Source: Sutcliffiella horikoshii DSM 8719 (GTDB taxonomy: Bacteria; Bacillota; Bacilli; Bacillales; Bacillaceae_I). From it: a DNA stretch of 64,000 nt. Location: assembly GCA_001648575.1 (NCBI GenBank), contig LQXN01000063.1:286812-350811 (forward strand). The letters run 5' to 3'. How positions within the stretch are numbered: position 1 is the stretch's first letter; each line of letters opens with the position of its first letter. The position numbers and the translations under genes are program-made. This document shows, piece after piece, positions 1 to 8,886 of this stretch. The notes under the pieces were generated by a model. That model made no database searches. It was not told the DNA's origin and worked only from the letters and a program-made list of their open reading frames with translations.

Positions 1-1485
1 TTGTGAAATTTGCTTAATATGATCACCCATTTCTGAAACGGCGCCATTAATAATGGCAAACTTCTCACCTGTCACTTTGATTTGTGAGGTTCCCTTTTGT
101 ACTTCTTGATAGCCAAACTCGAGTGAAGTAGTGACCTCATGTGTTTCTTTTAAAATACTGGTCACAATGCTTGTAATGCTTTTGACAGATTGGGAAACTT
201 CCTCTGCAAGCTTTCTCACCTCATCTGCCACAACCGCAAATCCTCTACCGTGCTCTCCTGCACGCGCAGCTTCAATTGCTGCATTCAAGGCCAATAAGTT
301 TGTTTGATCAGCTACATCTTTAATTACGGCAATGAGGTGAGATATTTCTTTCGAACGTTCGTTTAGTCCATTTACTTTCCCAACGGCATTTTGAATAATT
401 TCATCAATCAATGTCATTTGTTCAACAGAGGAATTCATAAAATTCGCTCCCTCATCAGATAGAGAAAGTATATGATGGGAAGATTTGGAGATTTGCTCCC
501 CTTTTGTATTTGCTTCTTTCACTTCACTTGAAAAAGTGTCCATAGTAGTCGCAAGTGATGTGGCAGTATTAGCCTGTGACTCAGAACCGGATGCCAACTG
601 TTCCATCGTGGAGGCAACTTGGAGACTGCCATCCTTCACTTCGTTTGCGGCTTGTGTCAGTTCTTCACTCTGACTATTCACTGTTTGTGATACCGTATTA
701 ATCTCATTCAGGAGTTCCTTGATATTATCGTTCATCAAGTTTGTATCCCTTACAAGCTGACCTATTTCGTCTCGTGAATTTGTTTCAATTGGTGGTTGAC
801 TCAGGTCACCATTCGCAATCAAATTCATGCGTTCCATTACTTTTTTTACTGGCTTGGTTATAATTCTGGCAGTATACGTTGCAATCACTCCGGCTAAAAT
901 CAAGACAATCACAGAAACAATGATTCCGGTTTGAGCAGTGAATTGCCCATAAGCGATGATTAGCTCTCCAGCACCTTGAATCTCTTCCTCTCTTTCCATC
1001 GTTAGCGCTTCATAGTCAGACATGATTCCCCTTGCTAAGGGTTGCACTTTCGTTACAATGGTTTGAATCGCTTCATCCCGGTTTCCATTATCATATTGGA
1101 CAAAAACCTCTTCCCTCACAATTCTCTCAAACTCGTTTGTGCTATTAACCAATTCCTTCGCTTTATCTGACGTGCTTAAAGATGCTATCTGCTCTTCATA
1201 AAACGTACTTTTTTCCGAATAACGTTCGAAATCTTCCTTATAACTGGAATCTCCTATTAATACATAACCTCTAGTTAAAGCAATCCTCTGTGAAATATTA
1301 AATGCCATTTGTTCATTGGCAATTAATAGAGGTAACTGTCTATTAATCATTTCATTTGTGTCATCATTGATATTTTTTATGGAGAAGCCATTAATACCCG
1401 CCATAATCAATGTCAAAAACGTCACAAAGGCAAATCCAACCAATATTTTCAATCTAATACTCTTAAAGTTAAAAAAACTTTTCAT
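1..1485 (-). CDS. Methyl-accepting chemotaxis protein (3' end cut off by the window)
   Basis: Membrane chemoreceptor that would signal to CheA/CheW. The 495 codons present start at an ATG (1483-1485) preceded by GGTGAGGTTGAGGA. The order is a first membrane helix (about residues 10-30), an extracytoplasmic four-helix-type sensor region (about 35-185), a second membrane helix (about 190-210), a HAMP domain with [12 protein letters not shown] and a long coiled-coil signalling domain. The hairpin tip is present ([20 protein letters not shown], then [14 protein letters not shown]). The C-terminus lies beyond base 1, so a pentapeptide tether or adaptation sites there cannot be judged. The ligand is unknown. 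It is divergent from the cyclic-di-GMP protein at 1937, with about 450 bp between them. Confidence 0.93.
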   Translation of the reverse strand, partial: MKSFFNFKSIRLKILVGFAFVTFLTLIMAGINGFSIKNINDDTNEMINRQLPLLIANEQMAFNISQRIALTRGYVLIGDSSYKEDFERYSEKSTFYEEQIASLSTSDKAKELVNSTNEFERIVREEVFVQYDNGNRDEAIQTIVTKVQPLARGIMSDYEALTMEREEEIQGAGELIIAYGQFTAQTGIIVSVIVLILAGVIATYTARIITKPVKKVMERMNLIANGDLSQPPIETNSRDEIGQLVRDTNLMNDNIKELLNEINTVSQTVNSQSEELTQAANEVKDGSLQVASTMEQLASGSESQANTATSLATTMDTFSSEVKEANTKGEQISKSSHHILSLSDEGANFMNSSVEQMTLIDEIIQNAVGKVNGLNERSKEISHLIAVIKDVADQTNLLALNAAIEAARAGEHGRGFAVVADEVRKLAEEVSQSVKSITSIVTSILKETHEVTTSLEFGYQEVQKGTSQIKVTGEKFAIINGAVSEMGDHIKQISQ

Positions 1486-1936
1486 TCCTCAACCTCACCC
1501 GTTCCATATAGTTTGGAAAACACATCTGATGTTTATCATTTAATATTACTGAATATTACAAAAATTATAACCCTGCTTCCCTTTACTCATTTTTTATAGA
1601 ACTTCATTACATTGAGTACTCTTCTTGTATATCGATTAGTTCTCCATTAGATTTAGTCATTAATATAAAGAATGCCGGAGATGCTCCTTGTGAAGGTTGA
1701 AATGCCTTTCTTCGGACATAAGATGTGCTGGAAAATATTGAGTGATGTACAAAAATAAAATTATCCTACCAAAAAAGACAGCCAAAACAGTTGATTAACA
1801 AATGGGCAAAGGGTTGAAAAGTCTAGTAAATTCGTGAAAAAAAGTCAATCGTAAAAATAATTTTCACCATCCCTTCCAATAAATGATAAGATATTTCCAA
1901 AAGGTACAAAATATTAAAGGAGCAATTTTACACAAC
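1486..1936. other. Divergent intergenic region, no gene
   Basis: About 450 bp of AT-rich DNA between the divergent chemoreceptor and GGDEF-EAL genes. It should hold both promoters. I found no convincing sigma-D type promoter (TAAA-N15-GCCGATAT) for the chemoreceptor, no RNA element and no conserved ORF. Confidence 0.5.
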
Positions 1937-4363
1937 ATGGAAGTTATATCAAGTTCATATCATTTACCACTTGTTCTACTCTCGATTTTCATTGCGATCA
2001 TCGCCTCCTATGCAGCACTAGATCTAGGGATCCAAGTCCGCAAGGCAAAATCATATGCAAAAGCCGCTTGGGGAAGTGCAGGTGCATTAGCAATGGGAAT
2101 GGGAATCTGGGCCATGCATTTTGTGGCTATGCTCGCATTTCACCTGAATATCCCCGTCCAATATGATTATCATGTGGTTATTTTTTCTATCTTACCTGCC
2201 ATTATTTCTTCTGGCATCGCATTATTTATCATCAGTAAAGCAGAATTGAAAACCCTTCATGTGTTTCTTGGCGGCTTCTTTATGGCCACAGGAATTGTAT
2301 CCATGCATTATATTGGAATGGAAGCCATGATTATGGAGGCAGCGGTCGTTTATGACCCAATACTTTATGCACTCTCCATCCTCATAGCATTCATCGCATC
2401 GGTAGTTGCTATATATTTAATCTCATTCGTCAGTAAAAACTATCAATCTAAAAAGATATGGTGGAGAAAATTCATCAGCTCCCTTATTATGGGTGCTGCC
2501 ATTGCGGGAATGCATTACACGGGGATGGCTGGCGCAAGTTATGAAGCACACCACCATCACATGGACGGTTTAGACCCAATCAACAATACATACTTGGCAT
2601 ATGTAATAGGTTTAGTCATTCTCATCTTACTGGGATTTGTATTTATAAGTGTTCTGATCGATCGACGCTTTGAAAAACAATCGATTATTTCGGAGAGGAG
2701 ATTTTTATCCGTTATTGAATCTGCGAACGACGCAATCATTTTATCCGACAGCTCCGGGACAATCATCTCTTGGAATAAAGGGGCTGGGACTATTTTTGGA
2801 TATGAGAAAGAAGAAATAGTTGGAAAGAATCTTAAGACCATCATTCCGAAAAGATGCCTTCAATTTCATGAACAAGAGATGGATCTTTATCTATCTACGG
2901 AAGAAACAAGTGTGATCGGAAAAACGGTTGAACTAGAAGCAGAAAAAAAGGATGGCAGTGAAATCCCGATTGAATTATCTTTAGCTGCCTGGAAGGAAGA
3001 AGATAGTATATTCTTCAGCAATATTATCCGGGATATCACCGAAAGAAAAAGAAATGAGAAAAAAATTAATCAAATGGTGTACCTGGACCCGCTAACAGGG
3101 CTTCCAAACCGCCTTCTGTTAAACGACCGCCTCTCTTTGGCAATGGACCAAGCCGCTCAAAATAAACATTCACTAAGCATCATGTTCATTGATCTAGATC
3201 GCTTTAAATATATTAATGACACACTTGGGCACGCTGTAGGGGACCAGCTATTAATAGAAGTCGCCAAACGCATTCAGTCTCTTTTAGGAAAGCATGATAC
3301 CTTATCCAGGCAAGGCGGGGATGAGTTTATTGTATTGCTTCCGCAAACCAATGCCGTCGAGGTGACAAAGCGTGCCAAGGCGATTGTAGACGCCCTCAAT
3401 CAATCATTGATTGTAGAAGACCAAGAACTATACATTACCCCTTCCATAGGTATTTCCATGTACCCCACAGATGGAAAGGATATCGATACGCTGATAAAAA
3501 ATGCAGACACTGCCATGTACCAAGTAAAAGAGCGCGGCAAAAATAATTTTCAATTCTATACTCTAAAAATGAACGAAGCCGTTTCCAGGAGAATGATGGT
3601 GGAAGTTGGATTACGCAAAGCACTAGAACGCAATGAATTTACGATTGCCTACCAGCCGCAAATCGAGGTGAACTCCAATAAAATCATCGGTGCAGAGGCC
3701 CTGCTTCGCTGGAACCATCCTGAGTGGGGGAACATTTCACCGGCAGAATTCATTCCCATCGCAGAAGAAACCGGTTTGATTCTACAAATCGGAGAATGGG
3801 TCCTTAAAGAGGCCTGCCTACAAAATAAAGAATGGCAGGACCAAGGCTATAAACCACTGCGGGTGGCAGTAAATATATCTTCCCGTCAGTTCCAGCAAAG
3901 TGACTTGCTAGACCGGATAAAAAACATTTTAAAAGAAACCCGTCTGGCAGCCCACTATCTTGAACTGGAACTTACAGAAAGCATCATTCAAGACTCCAAA
4001 CACGCAGTAGGAAAAATGCAACAACTAAAAGATATGGGGATTCATCTATCCATCGATGACTTTGGGACAGGGTACTCTTCCCTAAACTATCTAAAGACAT
4101 TCCCGATCCATACCCTGAAAATCGACCAAAGCTTTACAAGAAACATCTATGCAGACCCAAAGGATGCTTCCCTGGTCGAAACCATCATCACAATGGCACA
4201 TAACTTGAACTTAAAGGTTATCGCAGAGGGAGTCGAAACAGAAGAACAGCTTCAGTTCCTGCAACAAAAGCATTGTAATGAGGCACAAGGATATTACTTC
4301 AGCCGACCGATTTCAGCGGAGGATTTGAGCGGGATGTTGGAGGGGAATTTAGTCAAAAATTGA
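1937..4363 (+). CDS. MHYT-PAS-GGDEF-EAL cyclic-di-GMP turnover protein
   Basis: Bifunctional-type c-di-GMP enzyme with a membrane sensor. An N-terminal MHYT domain of about seven helices carries the repeated motifs MHFVAM, MHYIGM and MHYTGM, thought in this family to bind copper. A PAS domain follows (roughly residues 260-375), then GGDEF with an intact RQGGDEF active site, then EAL with intact EALLRW, ELTES, DDFGTGYSSL, KIDQSF and AEGVET motifs. Both diguanylate cyclase and phosphodiesterase activity are therefore possible; which dominates cannot be read from sequence. The frame stays open up to an ATG at 1883, but that lacks a Shine-Dalgarno. The ATG at 1937 has AAAGGAG at 1916-1922 (14 nt away) and gives the usual MHYT N-terminus, about 808 aa. 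Confidence 0.93.
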   Translation: MEVISSSYHLPLVLLSIFIAIIASYAALDLGIQVRKAKSYAKAAWGSAGALAMGMGIWAMHFVAMLAFHLNIPVQYDYHVVIFSILPAIISSGIALFIISKAELKTLHVFLGGFFMATGIVSMHYIGMEAMIMEAAVVYDPILYALSILIAFIASVVAIYLISFVSKNYQSKKIWWRKFISSLIMGAAIAGMHYTGMAGASYEAHHHHMDGLDPINNTYLAYVIGLVILILLGFVFISVLIDRRFEKQSIISERRFLSVIESANDAIILSDSSGTIISWNKGAGTIFGYEKEEIVGKNLKTIIPKRCLQFHEQEMDLYLSTEETSVIGKTVELEAEKKDGSEIPIELSLAAWKEEDSIFFSNIIRDITERKRNEKKINQMVYLDPLTGLPNRLLLNDRLSLAMDQAAQNKHSLSIMFIDLDRFKYINDTLGHAVGDQLLIEVAKRIQSLLGKHDTLSRQGGDEFIVLLPQTNAVEVTKRAKAIVDALNQSLIVEDQELYITPSIGISMYPTDGKDIDTLIKNADTAMYQVKERGKNNFQFYTLKMNEAVSRRMMVEVGLRKALERNEFTIAYQPQIEVNSNKIIGAEALLRWNHPEWGNISPAEFIPIAEETGLILQIGEWVLKEACLQNKEWQDQGYKPLRVAVNISSRQFQQSDLLDRIKNILKETRLAAHYLELELTESIIQDSKHAVGKMQQLKDMGIHLSIDDFGTGYSSLNYLKTFPIHTLKIDQSFTRNIYADPKDASLVETIITMAHNLNLKVIAEGVETEEQLQFLQQKHCNEAQGYYFSRPISAEDLSGMLEGNLVKN

Positions 4364-4384
4364 CCAATGATGAAGCTATGATTA

Positions 4385-4417
4385 AAACCAGCGGGGATGT
4401 ATAATCTCCGCTGGTTT
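4385..4417 (-). terminator. Hairpin at the end of the DHFR-like gene
   Basis: AAACCAGCGG (4385-4394) pairs with CCGCTGGTTT (4408-4417). On the minus strand the stem is followed by TTTTAAT and overlaps the stop codon of the DHFR-like gene. It also lies just past the stop of the convergent GGDEF-EAL gene, so it may serve both. Confidence 0.7.
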
Positions 4418-4982
4418 AAGTATTTAAATGGTAGGTTAACTGTACTACGCCAGAGGAAAACGTTTTTGTATGAACCAATTTTAAGTTTAATCTTTTTTTG
4501 ATATCGACAAACAATGGTTTGCCTTCTCCTAAAACAACAGGATGGACAGATAATCTGAATTCATCAACGAGTCCTAGGTGTATAAAAGTTGTAATCAGAC
4601 TTGCTCCGCCGTAGAGCCAAATGTCTTTACCCGGCCTGTCCTTCAACTTCATTACTTCTTCCTCGATATTTTCATTGATAAATATCACCTTATTACCTAT
4701 TCCTTTTTGTGTCTTGGAAAACACAAATTTCTCTTTATTATGGACCAAATCCCACATTTCTTTGTCCATTTCCGAATCTTTTGGTTCAGGGACAAATTGA
4801 CCCCATAAGTCGAAACTTTTCCTTCCATAGAGAATCGTATCAACTTCATTTAAAAATTTGGTGAATTCCATCTCAGGATCCATAATACACCAATCTACTT
4901 CTCCATTTATACCTTCAATAAAACCATCCAAAGTAACTGCCAAATCCAAAATGATTCTTCTTTTCCTATTGTTATTAGTCAT
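4416..4982 (-). CDS. Dihydrofolate reductase-like (RibD C-terminal domain) protein
   Basis: Single-domain 188-aa member of the RibD_C/DHFR-like fold. Family features seen are the N-terminal strand RRIILDLAVTLDGFIEG, the DTILYGRKSFDLW region that matches the cofactor loop, GKDIWLYGGASLITTFI typical of NADPH-binding DHFR folds, and the HPVVLGEGKPLF segment. Relatives in Bacillus (YwjB/YyaP type) are called DHFR-family but their substrate is unknown, so a role in folate or riboflavin metabolism is not implied. The start has GAGGAAAAAG just upstream of the ATG. It stands alone, with the next gene (msrA) on the same strand 84 bp upstream. Confidence 0.85.
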   Translation of the reverse strand: MTNNNRKRRIILDLAVTLDGFIEGINGEVDWCIMDPEMEFTKFLNEVDTILYGRKSFDLWGQFVPEPKDSEMDKEMWDLVHNKEKFVFSKTQKGIGNKVIFINENIEEEVMKLKDRPGKDIWLYGGASLITTFIHLGLVDEFRLSVHPVVLGEGKPLFVDIKKRLNLKLVHTKTFSSGVVQLTYHLNT

Positions 4983-5066
4983 TCTTTTTCCTCATTTTCT
5001 CAAAATTTATTGGATAAAAAGTCAGCAATTGAATCCGCCTATAAAGCTTGATGAATAACCCGTCCC

Positions 5067-5543
5067 CTAACCTTTTTTATATTTTTTTATTATCTCCTCT
5101 GGGATATGGCAATAATCCTCAGGACATCTAGTTAACCTATCCTGATGTTCTTCGGCGCTTCTCACGTAGGTGATAAGAGGCAATACCTCAACGACTATGC
5201 GGTCAGAATCATTTCTTTTACTAATAAAATCCTTCGCCTCTTCCAAATGATGAGGGTTTTCACTATAAACTCCAGTCCTGTATTTTTCCCCAACATCCGC
5301 TCCTTGTTGATTCAAACTATATGGATCTATTATTTCAAAGTAATATTCCATTAATCTCGTTACCGTTACAACTTCCGGATCATATTCAGTCTTTACGCAC
5401 TCCGCATAACCATCATAGTCACCATCAAGCGTGTGACTTGTGCCATTCGCCCTTCCCGCTTCTGTGAATATAACCCCTGGCAATGTTTTAATAAATGCCT
5501 GTACACCCCAAAGACATCCGCCGGCAAAATACACTACTTCCAT
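5067..5543 (-). CDS. msrA: Peptide-methionine (S)-S-oxide reductase MsrA
   Basis: Repairs oxidised methionine by reducing the S-epimer of methionine sulfoxide. The catalytic motif is near the N-terminus as FAGGCLWG; most MsrA have GCFW, so Phe is replaced by Leu, a known variant. Also seen are EVVYFAGG, DGDYDGYAECV, EYYFEIIDPYSLNQQGADVG and the GEKYRTGVY substrate loop. The start is set at the ATG at 5541-5543, preceded by AAAGGAG at good spacing; a longer in-frame ORF to 5588 adds 15 residues with no homology. The product is 158 aa, short for MsrA but complete, since these short forms lack the C-terminal resolving-cysteine tail. No MsrB partner is adjacent. Confidence 0.9.
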   Translation of the reverse strand: MEVVYFAGGCLWGVQAFIKTLPGVIFTEAGRANGTSHTLDGDYDGYAECVKTEYDPEVVTVTRLMEYYFEIIDPYSLNQQGADVGEKYRTGVYSENPHHLEEAKDFISKRNDSDRIVVEVLPLITYVRSAEEHQDRLTRCPEDYCHIPEEIIKKYKKG

Positions 5544-5650
5544 TTGGGCACTCCTTTCGGTTTGAAGGGACAATCCTTCACCCTTCACATCTTCTACTAG
5601 ACGATAGATTCTACCTCGTTTTACATAGAATAAGTTGTTCTGTCAGACTT

Positions 5651-6367
5651 TTATACCAAACTCTCTAGCAATAAGTAAATTCCTGTAAATATTAAGATTA
5701 TATATGTAAATATACGGAAAACCCTTTGGTTAATCCATTTAAAGAGTAGTTGTCCTAAGTACAACCCTAAAAGTACTAATGGCAAGCCCCATAAACTTGA
5801 TATCCAGATTGTCTTGTTTGTTCCCACAAAAATCGTTTGAATGACTAAGCTAACCAAGTATATAAAAAGAAAAAACGCGAGTGTAGTACTTCTTAATTTT
5901 TCTTTATTGGTGTTTGTCCCTGAAAAGTATAATAATAACGGCGGACCAGGCATTCCTATACTTGTTGTGAATAAACCTGAGATACCACCTACAAGTAAAT
6001 CTCTCTTTTTATTTTGTTTAATACGAAAATTAAGGACGAGCAGTACTGTAAGTAATAAGATAATAAGGCTTACTGCTAACTTCAACCTATCTATATCGAT
6101 CATCATAAAGATTGTTATTCCAACGGGCAGCCCCATAACACTTCCTGCCACAAATCTCCCAAGGATTCCATGATCAATATCCTTCCTGATTTTCATTATT
6201 AGCGCAATAGATATTACTAAAGACAAAATTAAGTTTATTTGAATGGCTTCACTTGGTTTAAAGAGTAAAAGAAGAAACGGAGTAGCCAAAATCGAAAAAC
6301 CAAAACCTGTACTCGTTTGAAGTACAGAGGCGATTAGGATGACTATAATAAATGCTATTATCCCCAC
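5651..6367 (-). CDS. TauE/SafE (TSUP) family sulfite/anion exporter
   Basis: Integral membrane protein of about 238 aa with eight or so hydrophobic segments arranged as two repeats. The N-terminal QTSTGFGFSILATPFLLL and the mid-protein GISGLFTTSIGMPGPPLLLY are the paired signature loops of the TSUP family, which moves sulfite, sulfonates or other small anions. The start is GTG (6365-6367) with AGGTG upstream. Substrate not predictable; neighbouring msrA suggests nothing firm. Confidence 0.87.
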   Translation of the reverse strand: MGIIAFIIVILIASVLQTSTGFGFSILATPFLLLLFKPSEAIQINLILSLVISIALIMKIRKDIDHGILGRFVAGSVMGLPVGITIFMMIDIDRLKLAVSLIILLLTVLLVLNFRIKQNKKRDLLVGGISGLFTTSIGMPGPPLLLYFSGTNTNKEKLRSTTLAFFLFIYLVSLVIQTIFVGTNKTIWISSLWGLPLVLLGLYLGQLLFKWINQRVFRIFTYIILIFTGIYLLLESLV

Positions 6368-6620
6368 AATACACCTACTTTCCCCAGAACAAAAATAAAG
6401 ATACCGTTAATAAACTGTATCTGCAATACCACTATTTTAACATTTCATTATTTCAAGGACACTTCTTTATGAGCAATATATGCATACTCCTGTCTAAGCC
6501 CGAATCTAATGATGGCGATAAATACCCTTTTTTCAAAAATGATAATCCATGCCCTGTCAAACTCTCTCCCACTGCATATCATATCTATGAATCTATGAAA
6601 ATAATAAGGAGGTTAAAAAG

Positions 6621-6974
6621 ATGGATGATAATATCCTAAAGTCTATCAGAAATGGCTTAGGGAATATCTGCAATATCCCTCACATTGGCACACATTTGAT
6701 TACTGTCGTCGATGCAGAAGGCAGAAGTAGAACATCCCTAGCAAGTGAAGAGATTTTAAGACCAGGCGAGATTGGTGTTGTGTTTTGCTTGCCTATTCTG
6801 GGGGCTCCAACGAGAAGATTGCCAGACGTCAACTTAAGAGGAGATCAATATGTTAGAATCTTATGCGGTCTAACCACACTTGATGTATTTTGCGAAAGTA
6901 GAGTAAGTGGCCCTCCAGCACAAACAATATCGATGAGAACAGGGGAATTTGTCGTCGTTACATGTGATCGATGA
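6621..6974 (+). CDS. Conserved-looking hypothetical protein, 117 aa
   Basis: I do not recognise this protein. It has a perfect AAGGAGGT (6606-6613) seven bases before the ATG, so it is very likely translated. It is soluble, has no signal peptide or membrane helix, and looks like a small beta-rich domain: THLITVVDAEGRSRTSL, RPGEIGVVFCLPILGAP, RVSGPPAQTISMRTGE and FVVVTCDR. Three or four cysteines occur (NICN, VFCL, ILCG, DVFCES) but in no known metal-binding spacing. It is the only plus-strand gene between 4.4 and 13.8 kb and is followed by a GGGACGG hairpin. Function unknown. Confidence 0.7.
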   Translation: MDDNILKSIRNGLGNICNIPHIGTHLITVVDAEGRSRTSLASEEILRPGEIGVVFCLPILGAPTRRLPDVNLRGDQYVRILCGLTTLDVFCESRVSGPPAQTISMRTGEFVVVTCDR

Positions 6975-6999
6975 TTTTTTCTAAGTTCTGAAAATCACA

Positions 7000-7044
7000 A
7001 AAAGGGACGGTTCTGCTGCTTTGGTAGCAAAAACCGTCCCTTTT
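7000..7044. repeat. GGGACGG palindromic hairpin (terminator-like)
   Basis: AAAAGGGACGGTT (7000-7012) pairs perfectly with AACCGTCCCTTTT (7032-7044) around a 19-nt loop. It can end transcription of the 6621 gene. It belongs with the hairpins at 12560-12620 and 15727-15797 in this window. Confidence 0.8.
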
Positions 7045-7056
7045 CAGCTTTTTTCT

Positions 7057-7109
7057 TTTTCAACTCTGCTTCACACTTATAATGGTTATGGTAACCTCCA
7101 AGCTGAGTT
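7057..7109 (-). pseudogene. Remnant of an EamA transporter 3' end
   Basis: About 50 bp match the last codons of the EamA gene at 12630: the TCAACTCTGCTTCACACTTA end and the CCTCCAAGCTGAGTT segment are shared, with the bases between them deleted out of frame. The hairpin just before it (7000-7044) corresponds to the hairpin just before the EamA end at 12560-12620, so a hairpin-plus-gene-end block exists twice. Confidence 0.65.
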
Positions 7110-7119
7110 AAATATAATT

Positions 7120-8211
7120 TTATATCCTCACTAATAAATCACGATTTAATTCAGATACAGCATTCACTCCCGCTGTGGCCATCGTTGCATCAAGGTCATA
7201 AATGAAGTTATCCAGTACTGTTTTTACTCCTTCTTCGCCATCGATGGCAAGGCCATACACATACGGCCTTCCCAAAAGAACAGCATCTGCCCCGAGTGCC
7301 ATGGCTTTCACCACATCGGCGCCTTTTCGGATACCACTATCAAAAAGGACGGGAATGCGCCCTCCCACTTCATCGACAATCGCAGGTAAGGCTGCAATGG
7401 AGGAGATGCATCCATCAAGCTGCCTTCCTCCGTGGTTGGAGACAATCAGCCCGTCGACTTCATACTCCATAGCCTTTTTGGCATCTGCTGGATGCAGGAT
7501 TCCTTTTAGAAGAATCGGAAGGGTAGTTGCCTTACGCAAGGTGGCGATGTCCTCCCATGTGAAACCAGGTGCAAAAAGGTTTTTCACTTGTTCTTCGATA
7601 GCCCTTTGGAAATCTTGGCTTGGCGGACAAGCAAATTTGTTTTGGAAAACAGGGTCCGAAAAATAATTACCAGAAGCCGATCCTAGTCTGAATGGGGCAT
7701 ATTGATTGGTCAGATCTGCTGCTCTAAAACCTAGAGCCGGCATATCCACTGTAAGGACGATTGCTCCATATCCTGCCTGCTCCGCCCTTTTAATAAAGCT
7801 CATCGTGATTTCCCAGTCACAGCTGCAATATAGCTGAAACCATCTATCCCCTGCCTCCGCTGCAATCTCTTCCATGGAAAAAGAAGTGACGGTGCTTGCA
7901 ATGATGGGGATCCCTACTTGCTTGGCTGCGCGGGAAACTGCAAGTTCCGCTTCTGGATGAACAATGCCCAGATTACCGATTGGAGCTAAAAGACAAGGTG
8001 TTTTGTAGGTTTTACCAAAAAGGGAGATGGATAGGTCCCGCTTGGAGACATCCTGTAGAAATCTTGGCCTGATTTTCCACTTCCGAAGGTCTCCCACATT
8101 ATCCTGCATGGTTTCCTCATCCCCTGATCCACTTCTTATGTATGTGAATGGATGTGGGCCCAAGATACTCTCTGCCTTTTTTTCGAGGTCTTCAAAATGA
8201 TAAACATTCAT
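7120..8211 (-). CDS. FMN-dependent alpha-hydroxy-acid oxidase/dehydrogenase
   Basis: Flavoenzyme of the lactate oxidase/glycolate oxidase family, which oxidises L-2-hydroxy acids to 2-oxo acids. Seen: active-site Tyr in TYIRSGSGDEET, LAPIGNLGIVHPE, WFQLYCSCDWE, the TVDMPALGFRAADL loop with its Arg, Lys in PILLKGIL, the catalytic His and Arg in VSNHGGRQLDG, and the phosphate-binding FDSGIRKGADVVKAMALGAD. The ATG at 8209-8211 is preferred over an in-frame GTG at 8218-8220; the only upstream ribosome site is a weak AGGTG. It is the last gene of the SAM-riboswitch operon, starting 9 bp after metI. Its place there suggests a hydroxy acid related to methionine, possibly 2-hydroxy-4-methylthiobutanoate, rather than lactate; this is inference. 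Confidence 0.88.
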   Translation of the reverse strand: MNVYHFEDLEKKAESILGPHPFTYIRSGSGDEETMQDNVGDLRKWKIRPRFLQDVSKRDLSISLFGKTYKTPCLLAPIGNLGIVHPEAELAVSRAAKQVGIPIIASTVTSFSMEEIAAEAGDRWFQLYCSCDWEITMSFIKRAEQAGYGAIVLTVDMPALGFRAADLTNQYAPFRLGSASGNYFSDPVFQNKFACPPSQDFQRAIEEQVKNLFAPGFTWEDIATLRKATTLPILLKGILHPADAKKAMEYEVDGLIVSNHGGRQLDGCISSIAALPAIVDEVGGRIPVLFDSGIRKGADVVKAMALGADAVLLGRPYVYGLAIDGEEGVKTVLDNFIYDLDATMATAGVNAVSELNRDLLVRI

Positions 8212-8220
8212 CACACACAC

Positions 8221-8886
8221 CTAATCTTTCTTAAGCTTTGATGCTATCGTATTTCCAAGTGACTGAAGCCCTTGAACGAGGATGATCAGTAAAATAACCG
8301 TCACATACATAACATCCACTTCATAGCGGAGGTGCCCGTATCTATAAGCTAAATCACCCAATCCACCAGCACCAACAAGGCCAGCCATCGCAGTGGCGCC
8401 AATCAATCCAATCGTTGCGATCGTCAAGCCTAAGACGATGGAGGATCTTGCTTCCCTGATCATGACATTCCAAATGATGTCCTTTGTCTTGATACCCATC
8501 GCTTCATATGCCTCTAAGACACCTTTATCCACATCTAATATGGAGGATTCCATCAGCCTTGCAATGTAAGGAGCCGTATATACAACAAGCGGTACAATCA
8601 CGCCCTGTACACCGATCGACGTACCAACAAGGAACTTTGTGAACGGCAGAATGAAGAACAACAAGATGATAAATGGAATAGAGCGGATGATATTGATGAT
8701 GGTGTTCAAGATACCATGTAGATATTTATTTTCAAGGCTTTTCCCCGGTCGTGTCAAAACAAGGAAAACACCAAGGGGCAAGCCGATCACAATGGAAATG
8801 GATAAAGAAATGGATACCATCTGAAAGGTTTGGATGATTGCCTTCCAAATATCCATCCCCCACGTATCAAAGAATTCGATAATCAT
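8221..8886 (-). CDS. metI: Methionine-type ABC transporter permease MetI
   Basis: Membrane subunit (221 aa, about five helices) of a D/L-methionine uptake importer. The binding-protein-dependent transport signature for coupling to the ATPase is visible around YEAMGIKTKDIIWNVMIREA, followed by ATAMAGLVGAGGLGDLAYRYG, typical of MetI. It starts in an ATGA overlap with metN (8883-8886) with GAGGTGG upstream, so translation is coupled. It lies within the SAM-riboswitch operon. It could carry a methionine derivative rather than methionine itself. Confidence 0.92.
   Translation of the reverse strand: MIIEFFDTWGMDIWKAIIQTFQMVSISLSISIVIGLPLGVFLVLTRPGKSLENKYLHGILNTIINIIRSIPFIILLFFILPFTKFLVGTSIGVQGVIVPLVVYTAPYIARLMESSILDVDKGVLEAYEAMGIKTKDIIWNVMIREARSSIVLGLTIATIGLIGATAMAGLVGAGGLGDLAYRYGHLRYEVDVMYVTVILLIILVQGLQSLGNTIASKLKKD

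Noticed and set aside
6352..6639. Plus-strand ORF of 95 codons before the 6621 gene
   Set aside because: Overlaps the TSUP start, no ribosome site, no domain; it overlaps the ribosome site of the real gene.
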